64,000 nucleotides of DNA, taken from assembly GCF_000826545.1 (NCBI RefSeq), contig NZ_CDME01000006.1, forward strand, positions 403,063 to 467,062. Reading direction: 5' to 3'. The number at the start of each line of letters is the position of its first letter. Within the stretch, counting starts at the first letter, position 1. The position numbers and the translations under genes were made by a program. A model generated the notes under the pieces. It saw only the letters and a program-made list of their open reading frames with translations, was not told the origin of the DNA and made no database searches. This DNA is from Kibdelosporangium sp. MJ126-NF4. GTDB lineage: Bacteria; Actinomycetota; Actinomycetes; Mycobacteriales; Pseudonocardiaceae. Positions 8,516 to 17,123 of this stretch are shown here, piece after piece.

Positions 8516-9073
8516 CTAGGCCTCTTCTTCCTTACCGCCCATCCGGAGTGCGAACACGATGCCGACGCCGAGCACGAGCACCGCGCCGACGATCCACACC
8601 CACGTGGGGATCCCGCCGCTGTCCTCGCCGGAGCTGGTCTGCGCGGTGCCGGCGCCGTTGGGGAACTTGGCCAGTTCGTCCGAGGGCAGCGGCGTGCCGG
8701 TACCGGCCTTGCTCAGCGTGAACGACTGCTGGCCCTGGACGGGGTGACCGTCGGCGGACAGGATCCGCCAGGCGATCTTGTACTCGCCGCTCGGGCCGAG
8801 TGGCCGCACCGGTGCGCTCACCGTCGTGCTGTCCACCTGCGGTGGGGCCGCTTCCCAGTGGTCGTTCTGCGGGCCGAGCACGGAGATCGTGTTGATCCCG
8901 TCGCCGGGCTGGACCGGCTGGTCGAACGTGAGCTTGATGCTGTCCGGACCCACCTCGACGGACGCCTTGTCCTTCGGGTTGGCGTCCACCAGCGAGTTGT
9001 GCGCGAGAGCCGGGGTGGCCATGCCGATGAACGCCAGGCCGGTCAGCACGGCCGCGGCTGCGAACCGCCTCAT
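8516..9073 (-). CDS. copC: CopC-domain copper-binding protein with membrane anchor
   Basis: The 185-residue protein has a Sec signal peptide (MRRFAAAAVLTGLAFIGMA, cleavage after TPALA) so that the mature chain begins with His (HNSLVDANPKD). This N-terminal His is the first copper ligand in CopC proteins. The second site, SADGHPVQG, is also present. A linker and one C-terminal transmembrane helix (IPTWVWIVGAVLVLGVGIVFAL) anchor it outside the membrane. The start overlaps the ycnI stop by 4 nt, and copD follows. Confidence 0.92.
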   Translation of the reverse strand: MRRFAAAAVLTGLAFIGMATPALAHNSLVDANPKDKASVEVGPDSIKLTFDQPVQPGDGINTISVLGPQNDHWEAAPPQVDSTTVSAPVRPLGPSGEYKIAWRILSADGHPVQGQQSFTLSKAGTGTPLPSDELAKFPNGAGTAQTSSGEDSGGIPTWVWIVGAVLVLGVGIVFALRMGGKEEEA

Positions 9074-9834
9074 GCCTTATCGCCCCCGCGAGCGGTCACC
9101 TTCTTCGCCCGCAGGGTGGCGCCGATCCCGAGGCCGAGACCGAGCGCGCCGACGACGAGACCGACGCCGCCGATCCAGCGGGCGGTGTTGTCCGTCCCGG
9201 CCGCGGCCATGTCAGTCTTCGAGTCCGCCGCGGGCTTCGTGTCGGCGGGCGTGCCCGCTCCGCCGTGTGCGTCCTCGCTCGCCCCTGCGGCGGCCAGTTT
9301 CACGACCGGCGCGGGGTGTGCAGGCTCGGCACCGTCGGCGGGCGGGGCGTCCCACTTGACCTCGCCCTTGGGGCCGTCGTAGGTCTGGATCGCGGGGATG
9401 ACCAACTGGTCGGCGTTGGGCAGCGGGCCCGCCGAGATGTCGAACTCCTGGAACTCGCCAGGGTTGATCCTGGTCCCGGCCTGCGCGGTCCAGCTGATCG
9501 TGCCGATGGCTTCCTTGATCTCGACGCCCTTGTTGTTCTTGACCGGCGGGTCCAGCGCCACCTTGGTGACCTCGGTGGTCCAGCCGGGCAGCGGCCTGGG
9601 CCGGGCGCCGGTCACCGGGGTGTCCTTGGGGAACTGCAGAGTCACCTTGACGGTGCCCTGCGCGGGGTCCTCGTTCGGCACCCGGAAGGTGATCTTCGAG
9701 TAACCGCCTTTCTTGGCCGGTTCGGTGACGTTGGCCGTCACGTGTCCGCTGGCGATGCCGCCACCTGCGAGAACGGCTGCTCCTGTGGCGATCGCGACGG
9801 CGAGTCCGCGCGCCAGGTATCGATGTGTGGACAT
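9070..9834 (-). CDS. ycnI: YcnI-family (DUF1775) copper-associated lipid-exposed protein
   Basis: The protein has 254 residues. A signal peptide ends near ASG, so the mature protein starts HVTANVTEP. The exposed N-terminal His is the Cu(II) brace position known in YcnI. A beta-sandwich domain follows to about residue 165, then an Ala/Asp-rich linker and one transmembrane helix (WIGGVGLVVGALGLGLGIG) with a basic tail. It lies upstream of copC and copD with coupled translation. A role as extracytoplasmic copper chaperone feeding CopC/CopD is inferred from the family. Confidence 0.9.
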   Translation of the reverse strand: MSTHRYLARGLAVAIATGAAVLAGGGIASGHVTANVTEPAKKGGYSKITFRVPNEDPAQGTVKVTLQFPKDTPVTGARPRPLPGWTTEVTKVALDPPVKNNKGVEIKEAIGTISWTAQAGTRINPGEFQEFDISAGPLPNADQLVIPAIQTYDGPKGEVKWDAPPADGAEPAHPAPVVKLAAAGASEDAHGGAGTPADTKPAADSKTDMAAAGTDNTARWIGGVGLVVGALGLGLGIGATLRAKKVTARGGDKA

Positions 9835-9885
9835 GGTTCGACTGCTCCTGAAATGTGCAGGGTAGGGAAAGGGATGTGCCGGGTT

Positions 9886-10428
9886 TCAGGAGCGGACCGG
9901 CGGGCCGCGCCGAGCGTGCACGCGGCGCAGCAACACGGCGCGGATGTGGTCGACCCGGTCCGGGGATTCGGCCGGTGCATAGGTGGAGTCGGCGACGGCC
10001 GGGAACCGAGGTGGTTTGACCAGGTCGAGCAGTAGCCGCATCGCGGTCGCGACCAGGTGCACGGCCGCGTCGGCCCTCGTGAGCAGCAACGCGGTCAGCG
10101 CGGTGGCGGCTGTGTGCGTCGCCGTCATCACGACCGGGTCGACCGCCGCTGCGTGGTGGTCCATGTGCGACGGCACCGCGTAGTTGAGCACGAGGTGCAT
10201 CGCGCCCTGGGCCAAACCCAGAGCTGTGACCACTGACAACAGTCCGTCGAACCGGTTCGCGACCGAGATGCCCGCCCAGGCGACGAGCATGGTCAGCAGC
10301 ACGGCGAGGGCCGCGTCCGGCGTCGCGCCACCGGCCATCCCGTGTGCCGCGATCGCGAGCGCGCCCGAACTGGCGGCCAGTGTCCAGCCACGCACCACGC
10401 TGCGTGTCGATGCCGGGCGCTTGCTCAC
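9886..10428 (-). CDS. Small polytopic membrane protein of the copper operon
   Basis: The predicted 180-residue protein has about four hydrophobic helices and His-rich loops (SHMDHHAAAVDP, TATHTAATAL, AVHLVATAM) suggestive of metal contact. It lies 51 nt upstream of ycnI on the same strand and is presumably the first gene of the operon. GTG 10428 (VSKRPAST) is preferred; TTG 10446 is the alternative. Neither has a good Shine-Dalgarno site. An inverted repeat ACGCC-ATCA-GGCGT lies just upstream (10452-10465) and could be regulatory. I know no function for the family. Confidence 0.65.
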   Translation of the reverse strand: MSKRPASTRSVVRGWTLAASSGALAIAAHGMAGGATPDAALAVLLTMLVAWAGISVANRFDGLLSVVTALGLAQGAMHLVLNYAVPSHMDHHAAAVDPVVMTATHTAATALTALLLTRADAAVHLVATAMRLLLDLVKPPRFPAVADSTYAPAESPDRVDHIRAVLLRRVHARRGPPVRS

Positions 10429-10491
10429 ACGTGGGAGCGTAACCAACCAACGCCTGATGGCGTGTCGGCCGGAATACTGAAACCGGACGCG

Positions 10492-10932
10492 TCAGATGCC
10501 CAACTTGTGGAGCAGGCGTTGCTCCACCTGGTCCAGTTCGGCGGCGACCGCCTTGTGCACGGCCTTGCGCTTCGCGGTCGGCATGCGCTCGGCGGTGCGT
10601 ATCGCCGAGGCGAGCTTGGCCAGTGTGTCCGACGTCTCGGCGGCGAACTCGGCGTCCTTGCCGCGGTCCTTGAGCTCCTGCAGCACCTCGGCCAGCCCGG
10701 CGATCCGCGCGTGCAACGCGCCGCCCCTGCCGGAGAACTTCGCCAGGTCGTCGACGGGCACACCGAGCTTGTGCGCGCGGCGGGAATCCTTGAAGGAACG
10801 CAGCGACGCGGCGGCCCTGGCAGCGAACGGGATCAGCACCGGAGCGACCGCGGGGCCGATCACCTTGGCGACGGCGACGACGTTCTTCGCGCTGCGCGGA
10901 TTGATCCGTGGCGTTCGCTTCGTCGCGCTCAT
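10492..10932 (-). CDS. DUF6474-like basic helical protein
   Basis: The predicted 146-residue protein is strongly basic at the N-terminus (MSATKRTPRINPRSAKN). It has one hydrophobic stretch (KVIGPAVAPVLIPFAARAAASL, residues 19-40) and a long charged helical C-terminus, LDQVEQRLLHKLGI. The resemblance to the actinobacterial family DUF6474 is from memory. Start ATG 10932 is chosen; the longer frame upstream has no typical codon pattern. It is divergent from the nuclease gene. Function is unknown. Confidence 0.65.
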   Translation of the reverse strand: MSATKRTPRINPRSAKNVVAVAKVIGPAVAPVLIPFAARAAASLRSFKDSRRAHKLGVPVDDLAKFSGRGGALHARIAGLAEVLQELKDRGKDAEFAAETSDTLAKLASAIRTAERMPTAKRKAVHKAVAAELDQVEQRLLHKLGI

Positions 10933-11159
10933 GCGTATCAACCTACTGGTCAGTGCCAACAGCAGCATCTCGGCTGTCGGCAGCCTGGCCCAGGCCGTGC
11001 ATCGAAGCCCCCGTCCGCGATAGCCGGGCCGGATGCGGTCCCTGGCGCCACCGCCGGAACACCCAAAGACAACCAGTATTCGCGGCGTCCCGGCGGCGGC
11101 GCCAGAAACCGCCGCGATCCCGACTCTCATCGAACGGAGGCTCCGATACACGGCCTAGA

Positions 11160-12806
11160 GTGCTCACTGTGACGGATTCGGTCCTGCTCGACGCTGGTGT
11201 GGTCAATCGATGCCGGCGGCGGGTGCACCTGGAACACGATCCGGACATGCGGGACGTACCGAGAGCGGCGCCGGACCCCACCGGTCAGCAGCGCAAGGCG
11301 GACGCGACGACGCACCGCCGCACGGTCGCCGACCGGGTCGCCCGGCTGGTCGGCCCGGACTGGATGGAGATCCCCGCAGGTCCCGACCTGCGTGGAACCG
11401 ACCGTGAGCAGGCCACGCTGGCGATGCTGACCGCCGGTGCCCGGTTCATCTGGGCCGCCCAGTTGCCGCGCGACCCGCTCGGCGGACGGCGTGGCTCGAT
11501 CGACCTGCTGGTCAAGAGCGACAAGGGCTACGTGCCCGTGCTGGTCGTCCGGCACAAGGTCACCGATCCCGGCCAGGGCGCGCGGACGTCGCCGCTGGGC
11601 GAACCGCTGCCGACCGGCAGCCGGGTGGACCCGCTGCGCAAGATCCGTCCGCAGCCCCGTGACCAGATGCGTCTCGCACACGCGTGGCGGATGCTGCAGG
11701 CCTCCGGGTACGCGGCGGCCGGGCGCGCGGTCGGCGGCGTGATCGGCCTGGACGCCGACGTGGTGGCGTGGCACGACCTGGAAGCGCCGACGTGGCCCAA
11801 CGGGCGGACGGCGTTGTCCGAGTACGACACCAGGTTCTCCGACCGGTTGGCGGTGGCGGCCGCGGCTGCCAACGGCAACCAGCCGCTGGCCAGGCCGTCG
11901 CGGATCCTGGAGTGCCGCAGCTGCCCGTGGTGGCCGGTGTGTGAGGTGACGCTGCTGGAGAAACGTGACGTCAGCCTGGTGGCCCGCGGCGAGGACGCGG
12001 TGACGTTGCGGTCCGCGGGCGTGCAGACCGTCGACGACCTGGCGAAACAGCCGATGGGGACGGATCTCCAGCTGGTCGGGCTGCCGACGGACGACGCGAT
12101 CGCGCTGGCCAAGGCGTGGCTGAAGGACCTCACGATGGTTCGCCGCGTGCCCGAGGTGGTCGTGCCGCGCGCGGACGTCGAGGTCGACGTGGACATGGAG
12201 AGCTTCGGCGACGCGGGCGCCTACATGTGGGGAGTGTTGCTCAGCGGCGCCGATGTCGGTGAGCGGCAGGGGTATCGCGCGTTCGTCACGTGGGATCCGT
12301 TGCCGACCAAGGACGAGGCGCGTTCGTTCGCCGAGTTCTGGGAATGGCTGATGGGTGTCCGGCTGCGGGCGCGCGCCCGTGGCCTGACCTTCCGCGCCTA
12401 CTGCTACAACGAGCTCGCCGAGAACAGGTGGCTGCTGGCGTCCGCGCGGCGGTTCAAGGGCATGCCGGGCATCCCGACCCAGGCGCAGGTCCAGGACTTC
12501 ATCGACTCGGACGGCTGGTTCGACCTGTTCCGCAGTGTCCAGGAGCAGTTCCTGTGCGCACAGGGCAAAGGGCTGAAGATCATCGCCCCGGCCGCGGGCT
12601 TCGGCTGGCGCGACCCGGAGGCCAGCGGCGAGAACTCGATGCGGTGGTACCGCGACGCGGTCGGGCTGGACGGCGCGGAAGCCAAACCGGACCAGCGAAC
12701 CCGGCTGATCGAGTACAACGAGGACGACGTCACCGCGACGATGACCCTGCGGAACTGGATGTCCGCACCCGAGGTCTACGACATCCCCTACGTCGGAGAC
12801 TTGTAG
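11160..12806 (+). CDS. TM0106-type RecB-like putative nuclease
   Basis: The predicted 548-residue protein has an N-terminal RecB-like nuclease region (about 1-275), including RRGSIDLLVKSD and a Cys cluster C-x2-C-x5-C (ILECRSCPWWPVC) like the iron-sulfur or zinc site of Cas4/AddB-type nucleases. A helix-hairpin-helix-like segment follows (LRSAGVQTVDDLA). The C-terminal RNase H-like domain has acidic residues in VDVDMESFGD and the end motif YNEDDVTATMTLRNWM. This matches the TM0106 family. It probably processes nucleic acid, but its substrate is unknown. Start GTG 11160 or GTG 11169; both lack a close Shine-Dalgarno site. Confidence 0.82.
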   Translation: MLTVTDSVLLDAGVVNRCRRRVHLEHDPDMRDVPRAAPDPTGQQRKADATTHRRTVADRVARLVGPDWMEIPAGPDLRGTDREQATLAMLTAGARFIWAAQLPRDPLGGRRGSIDLLVKSDKGYVPVLVVRHKVTDPGQGARTSPLGEPLPTGSRVDPLRKIRPQPRDQMRLAHAWRMLQASGYAAAGRAVGGVIGLDADVVAWHDLEAPTWPNGRTALSEYDTRFSDRLAVAAAAANGNQPLARPSRILECRSCPWWPVCEVTLLEKRDVSLVARGEDAVTLRSAGVQTVDDLAKQPMGTDLQLVGLPTDDAIALAKAWLKDLTMVRRVPEVVVPRADVEVDVDMESFGDAGAYMWGVLLSGADVGERQGYRAFVTWDPLPTKDEARSFAEFWEWLMGVRLRARARGLTFRAYCYNELAENRWLLASARRFKGMPGIPTQAQVQDFIDSDGWFDLFRSVQEQFLCAQGKGLKIIAPAAGFGWRDPEASGENSMRWYRDAVGLDGAEAKPDQRTRLIEYNEDDVTATMTLRNWMSAPEVYDIPYVGDL

Positions 12807-12889
12807 CGACCGTTCACCGAGCTGAAAGATCACCACAAGTCCGGGCGGTTAGCCTCCGCGCACTGACAAGCGCGACTGGGGGTCCACCA

Positions 12890-13732
12890 GTGACTGAAGC
12901 CAGGATGATCATTTGGATACCCGCGGCCGTGGACGAGGTCCGGCCTTTGCTGCACAAGGGCGGCGTCGGGTCGGGAGTGGTGGCTCCGGTCGAGTCGGGG
13001 ACCGTACTGGTTCCCCGTGACCGGATGGGGCTTTCAGTTGCCGCGCAATGGGTCTATCGATTGGTTCGGCGGCTGGGCAAAGCCGCTGTGATCATCGGCT
13101 GGAACGACCGTGCGAGCATCGTCTATCCGATCACGGGTGCGGTGTCGGCGGGTTGGGGCTGGGGCGGCGAGAAGGAAGGGGTGCGCCTGACGGCGGACCT
13201 CGGCGGCATGGGAGCGCTCAAGCGTGCGGGGCTCAGCCTGGCCACCGCGATGAGCGGCTCACCTGGCAGCGAGCGCAGACAGGCCAAGGCCGCCGAGCGG
13301 ATCGCGACCGCGACAGGCGCGGACACCGCGACCGTGCTGCGATACGTGCGGCAGTACGAGCAGCGGCTGGCACCCGATCTGTTGCTGGCCGCGATCGGCA
13401 AACCCGATGTGGCCACACTGGTCCGCCTGGCCGATGCGGGCCGGTTCGACCAGTGGCGGACCGGGCGCTCCATGCTGGCCGAGTGGCGCCGCAGCTACCT
13501 TCCGATACTGCTGCTCCTGCTCGCGCTGACCGTCGTGATGACATACACGGCCGAACTGCTGGCGATGCTCGACCCGACGGTGAAATACGTGCTCGTGCCC
13601 GCGCTGGTTCTCCTTGTCATGCTGATCACCTGGCGTCGTGCCCGGTACCGGACCGCGCGGATGCCCGTCGACGAGGTGCTACCGGTCGTTCAGGTCCCCG
13701 ACGAGTGGTCGGACAGCCAGTCCGCCAGGTAG
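12890..13732 (+). CDS. Membrane-anchored protein of unknown function
   Basis: The predicted 280-residue protein has a soluble N-terminal region (1-200) and two C-terminal transmembrane helices (about 203-223 and 231-248), followed by a short basic tail. The soluble part has a WGWGGEKEGVRL segment and a helical stretch rich in Ala/Arg. GTG 12890 follows a run of G residues (8 nt). It ends 43 bp inside the 3' end of the convergent soxG gene. I do not recognise the family. Confidence 0.7.
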   Translation: MTEARMIIWIPAAVDEVRPLLHKGGVGSGVVAPVESGTVLVPRDRMGLSVAAQWVYRLVRRLGKAAVIIGWNDRASIVYPITGAVSAGWGWGGEKEGVRLTADLGGMGALKRAGLSLATAMSGSPGSERRQAKAAERIATATGADTATVLRYVRQYEQRLAPDLLLAAIGKPDVATLVRLADAGRFDQWRTGRSMLAEWRRSYLPILLLLLALTVVMTYTAELLAMLDPTVKYVLVPALVLLVMLITWRRARYRTARMPVDEVLPVVQVPDEWSDSQSAR

Positions 13733-14208
13733 GTCGCGAACGAGCCGCGCACCAGCAGCCGGTAGACCGGCTCGTCCGAGGTCTGCCACAGGATCACCTG
13801 TGTCCGGGCGATCGTGGTCTGCGCGCAGCGGCCCGAATGGAACGCCCGAGGGTGCAGGTCCAGTGTGCAGCCGTGTTCCAGCAGGTCACGGCTGCGTACT
13901 TCGATCGTCGTCCGGTTCGCTGAGACGTCGACGGCTTCGGGCAGCAGGCCGGACAGTTCGCTGTCGCCGTCCGGACCCACGACCAGCCATTCGTCCGGAC
14001 CGAGCCACAGGATGTGCCGGTTTCCGGCTTCCACCACGGAGTTCGGCACCACGGGCAGCGGGCCGCCGAGCCGGGCGCTGATCCGGGCGGCCGCGTCACT
14101 GGTCGGCGGTACGCGCACGTTCACCATGGTCAGGAACGGGATCTCGGTGATGCCCGGGTAGTCCGCCAAGGGGCTTCGACGCAGGTTCTCAACCGTCACG
14201 GCGGGCAC
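13690..14208 (-). CDS. soxG: Sarcosine oxidase gamma subunit
   Basis: The 172-residue protein matches the gamma subunit of heterotetrameric sarcosine oxidase: N-terminal LRRSPLADYPGITEIPF, central LPVVPNSVVEAGNRHILWLGPDEWLVVGP, and C-terminal RTQVILWQTSDEPVYRLLVRGSFATYLADWL. It is the last gene of the DMGO-soxB-soxD-soxA-soxG series. It starts (GTG) 20 nt inside soxA. The enzyme oxidises sarcosine to glycine with transfer of the methyl carbon to tetrahydrofolate. Its 3' end overlaps a convergent gene by 43 bp. Confidence 0.92.
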   Translation of the reverse strand: MPAVTVENLRRSPLADYPGITEIPFLTMVNVRVPPTSDAAARISARLGGPLPVVPNSVVEAGNRHILWLGPDEWLVVGPDGDSELSGLLPEAVDVSANRTTIEVRSRDLLEHGCTLDLHPRAFHSGRCAQTTIARTQVILWQTSDEPVYRLLVRGSFATYLADWLSDHSSGT

Positions 14209-16876
14209 CTTCCTTGTCGTAGAACACCGGCTCGGTCACGACCGCCTCGATCACCCGGTCGCCCAGCGGTGCCAGCAGCGTCTCGCCGATCCTGTTGCGG
14301 CCGTTGCGGATCAACGCCAGCGCGAACGTCCGATCCAGCGCCGCACTGCGGTAGCTCGAGGTCACGTGCCCTTCCATCGGCACCGGCGGGGTCAGGTCCG
14401 CGTCCGCCGCGACCATCTGCGCGCCTTCCGGCAGCAACTGCGCCGGGTCGACGGGCAGCAGGCCGACGAGGTGTTTGCGGTCGGGGCGCGCGGTGTCCGG
14501 CCGCCTGAGTGAGCGTTTGCCCACGAAGTCCTTCTGCTTGGCCACGATCCACGACATCCCCAGGTCGTGCGGGGTGACCGTGCCGTCGGTGTCCTGCCCG
14601 ACGATCGGGAAGCCTTTCTCCGCGCGCAGGACGTGCATGGTTTCGGTGCCGTAGGGCGTGATGCCGTACGGCTTGCCTTCCGCGAGGATCGCCTCCCACG
14701 CGGCGAGGCCGTACCAGCCGGACACGTTGACCTCATAGGCCAGTTCACCGGAGAACGAGATCCGCGCTATCCGCGCCGGAATCCCGTTGACCAGTGTCGT
14801 TTCGCGGAACGTCATGAACGGGAAGGCCTCGGCGGACACGTCAAGGCCGGGCGCGACCAGGCCGATCACCGCACGGGACTTCGGGCCGACCACGGCGATC
14901 GTCGACCACTGCTCGGTCACCGACGTGAACCGCACGTCCAGCTCCGGCCATTCGGTCTGCGACCACTCCTCGAACCAGTCGAGCACGTTCGCCGCGCCAC
15001 CGGTTGTGGTCGTCACGTAGTAGCGGTCCTCGGCCAGGCGCATGGTCACGCCGTCGTCGAAGACCATGCCGTCGGCCTTGCACATCATCCCGTACCGCGC
15101 CGAACCGACCGCCAGTTTCTTGAACGCGTTGGTGTACACGCGGTTGAGGAACTCGCCCGCGTCCGGCCCGACCACGTCGATCTTGCCGAGCGTGCTCGCG
15201 TCCTGCATGCCGACACCGGTCCGGGCCGCACGGCATTCGCGCAGCACCGCGGCTTCCATGTCCTCACCGGGCTGCGGGTAGTACCACGGCCGCTTCCACT
15301 GGCCGACGTTCTCGAACTCGGCGCCGTGGGCGACGTGCCAGGAGTGAATGGGCGTTGTCCTGATCGGATCGTGCAGCTTGCCGCGGTCACGGCCCGCCAT
15401 CAACGCGAACGACACCGGCACGGACGGCGCGCGGAACGTCGTCGTGCCGAGTTCGCCCGGTGTCGTGCCGAGCGCGTCGGCGATCACGCCCAGCGCCGGG
15501 ATGTTCGAGGTGCGGCCCTGGTCGGCGCCGGTGCCGATGGTCGTGTACCGCTTGACGTGCTCCGGCGAACGCATCCCGGCACCGACCGCGCGCCGGATGT
15601 CCGCGACCGTCGCGTCCCGTTGCAGGTCGACGAACTGGGTGTGCGGATCACCGGGCACGAGCCAGACCGGGTTGTCCGGGGTGATCTCCCTTTCCTGCAC
15701 GGCAGGCAGGGATGGAGCGCCAACGGGATAGCCCACGGCCGCCGCTGCTTCGACGCCCGCGTCGGCTGCCTCGATCAACGCCGTCCTGGTGTCGAAGGTC
15801 CCGTTGGCCGCGCCGACCACGCGATTGGCCTGGGCCGGTGTGTCCGGGACGAACGAGCTCCCGGTCCAGCGCAGCGAGCCGCGGGACTGGCTGAACAGGT
15901 GCACCGCGGGCTGCCACCCGCCGGACACCGCCAGCAGGTCGCACTCGATCCTGCGGTCCTCAGTGGCGACGGCGGTGATCCTGTCGTGGCCTTCGGTGTC
16001 GGTGACCACGCCACTGATCACTTCGACGCCCTTCGGCGCCAGGTCCGGCGGGATCGGCCGCGAGTCGACGACCGTCACCTTCGCACCGGCCTGTGTCAGG
16101 GCGGCGACGGTCGCGTACGCGCTGTCGTTCGTGGTGAAGACAACGGCTTTGCGGCCGGGCAGGACCGCGTACTGGGTGATGTACTTGCGGACCGCACCGG
16201 CCAGCATGATCCCGGGCCGGTCGTTGTTCTCGAAGACGATCGGCTGCTCGTGCGCACCCGTCGCCAGGATCACCCGGCGCGCCCGGATGTGCCACAGCGT
16301 CTGCTTGTGCGCCACGAGCACGTAGTTGCTGTCGTAGTAGCCGAACGCTGTCGCGCCAGTCAGCAACCGGAACTGCGCAGCCCCTCCCGCATCACCAATT
16401 CCCCCAGGGGAACCCCTGAATTTCACGTTACCGGAGGGGTCTGACAATCCGACGAGGATGACCCGGGCGCCATCCACAGCCGCGGTCTTCGCGGCTGTCC
16501 GCCCAGCCGGGCCCGCGCCGACCACCAGGACATCCGTGTGCGTGAAACGCTTGTCATACCGGTGTTCTTCGGGATCTGGTGTGAGTCGGCCGATGCCGGA
16601 CAACGTGCGCGCGACCAGGCCATGGCGCAGTCTGACCATGGTCGCCTGAAGCGACGGCTCGGCGCCGACCTGCACGAGCGCGTTCGGCTCCTCGATCCCG
16701 GCGGAGAAGATGCCGCGCGGCCGTTGCCGGTACAGCGACGGCGCGACCTGGATGACACCGTTGGCCAGCATCGCCGACGCCAGCGTGTCGCCCTCGAAGC
16801 CGGTGTACTCGACGCCGTCCAGCGTGAACGTGAGCGGTTTCGTGCGGTCGACCTCGCCGCCCTGAGCCAGCCTCAT
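14189..16876 (-). CDS. soxA: Sarcosine oxidase alpha subunit (with internal anomaly)
   Basis: The 895-residue protein has the alpha-subunit layout: an N-terminal 2Fe-2S-ferredoxin-like fold lacking cluster cysteines (about 14-90), a Rossmann region starting DVLVVGAGPAGRTAA (115-130), an oxidoreductase body, and a C-terminal GcvT-like folate domain from about 500 (FENVGQWKRPWYYPQPGED, GKIDVVGPDAGEFLNRVYTN). ATG 16876 overlaps the soxD stop. An oddity lies at residues 146-166. Where relatives carry a segment with an acidic residue and a GG pair, this protein reads DPSGNVKFRGSPGGIGDAGG, encoded by a palindromic DNA element. The segment up to the FGYYDSNYV motif is also shorter than I expect. The enzyme may still be active, but FAD or NAD binding could be altered. 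Confidence 0.9.
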   Translation of the reverse strand: MRLAQGGEVDRTKPLTFTLDGVEYTGFEGDTLASAMLANGVIQVAPSLYRQRPRGIFSAGIEEPNALVQVGAEPSLQATMVRLRHGLVARTLSGIGRLTPDPEEHRYDKRFTHTDVLVVGAGPAGRTAAKTAAVDGARVILVGLSDPSGNVKFRGSPGGIGDAGGAAQFRLLTGATAFGYYDSNYVLVAHKQTLWHIRARRVILATGAHEQPIVFENNDRPGIMLAGAVRKYITQYAVLPGRKAVVFTTNDSAYATVAALTQAGAKVTVVDSRPIPPDLAPKGVEVISGVVTDTEGHDRITAVATEDRRIECDLLAVSGGWQPAVHLFSQSRGSLRWTGSSFVPDTPAQANRVVGAANGTFDTRTALIEAADAGVEAAAAVGYPVGAPSLPAVQEREITPDNPVWLVPGDPHTQFVDLQRDATVADIRRAVGAGMRSPEHVKRYTTIGTGADQGRTSNIPALGVIADALGTTPGELGTTTFRAPSVPVSFALMAGRDRGKLHDPIRTTPIHSWHVAHGAEFENVGQWKRPWYYPQPGEDMEAAVLRECRAARTGVGMQDASTLGKIDVVGPDAGEFLNRVYTNAFKKLAVGSARYGMMCKADGMVFDDGVTMRLAEDRYYVTTTTGGAANVLDWFEEWSQTEWPELDVRFTSVTEQWSTIAVVGPKSRAVIGLVAPGLDVSAEAFPFMTFRETTLVNGIPARIARISFSGELAYEVNVSGWYGLAAWEAILAEGKPYGITPYGTETMHVLRAEKGFPIVGQDTDGTVTPHDLGMSWIVAKQKDFVGKRSLRRPDTARPDRKHLVGLLPVDPAQLLPEGAQMVAADADLTPPVPMEGHVTSSYRSAALDRTFALALIRNGRNRIGETLLAPLGDRVIEAVVTEPVFYDKEGARRDG
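16379..16441. repeat. Nested palindromic element inside soxA
   Basis: The outer arms CCCCTCCC (16381-16388) and GGAGGGG (16433-16439) and the inner arms CAGGGG/CCCCTG (16405-16418, centred on AA), flanked by AATT on both sides, make a nested imperfect palindrome of about 62 bp. It stays open in the soxA frame. Its base composition and the residues it encodes are unlike the rest of the gene. I see no second copy in this window. Confidence 0.55.
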
Positions 16877-17115
16877 GACCGGAACTCGCTGGTCACGGTG
16901 TTGCGCACAGTGTTGAACCAGCGACGGCACCCGGCGCTGTGCACCCAACGTTCGGCGAAGTCGCCCCGAGGGTTGTCACGGAAGAACACGTACTGCGCCC
17001 ATTCCTCGTCCGACAGCGACTCGGGGTCGGCGGGGTAGGCGACGAACGCCTGGCCGCCGTAGTGGAACTCGGTCTCCTCGCGCTCGCCGCACCAGGGACA
17101 ACTGATCAGCAGCAT
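16873..17115 (-). CDS. soxD: Sarcosine oxidase delta subunit
   Basis: This 80-residue zinc-binding delta subunit is of normal length. It has the expected ligands: Cys pair in CPWCGER (residues 6-9), His in EFHYGG, and a distal Cys in SAGCRRWF. The segment DEEWAQYVFFRDNPRGDFAERWVH is diagnostic. It lies between soxB (8-nt gap) and soxA (4-nt overlap), the standard soxBDAG order. It contributes to assembly of the tetramer in the cytoplasm. Confidence 0.96.
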   Translation of the reverse strand: MLLISCPWCGEREETEFHYGGQAFVAYPADPESLSDEEWAQYVFFRDNPRGDFAERWVHSAGCRRWFNTVRNTVTSEFRS

Positions 17116-17123
17116 GTGTCTCC

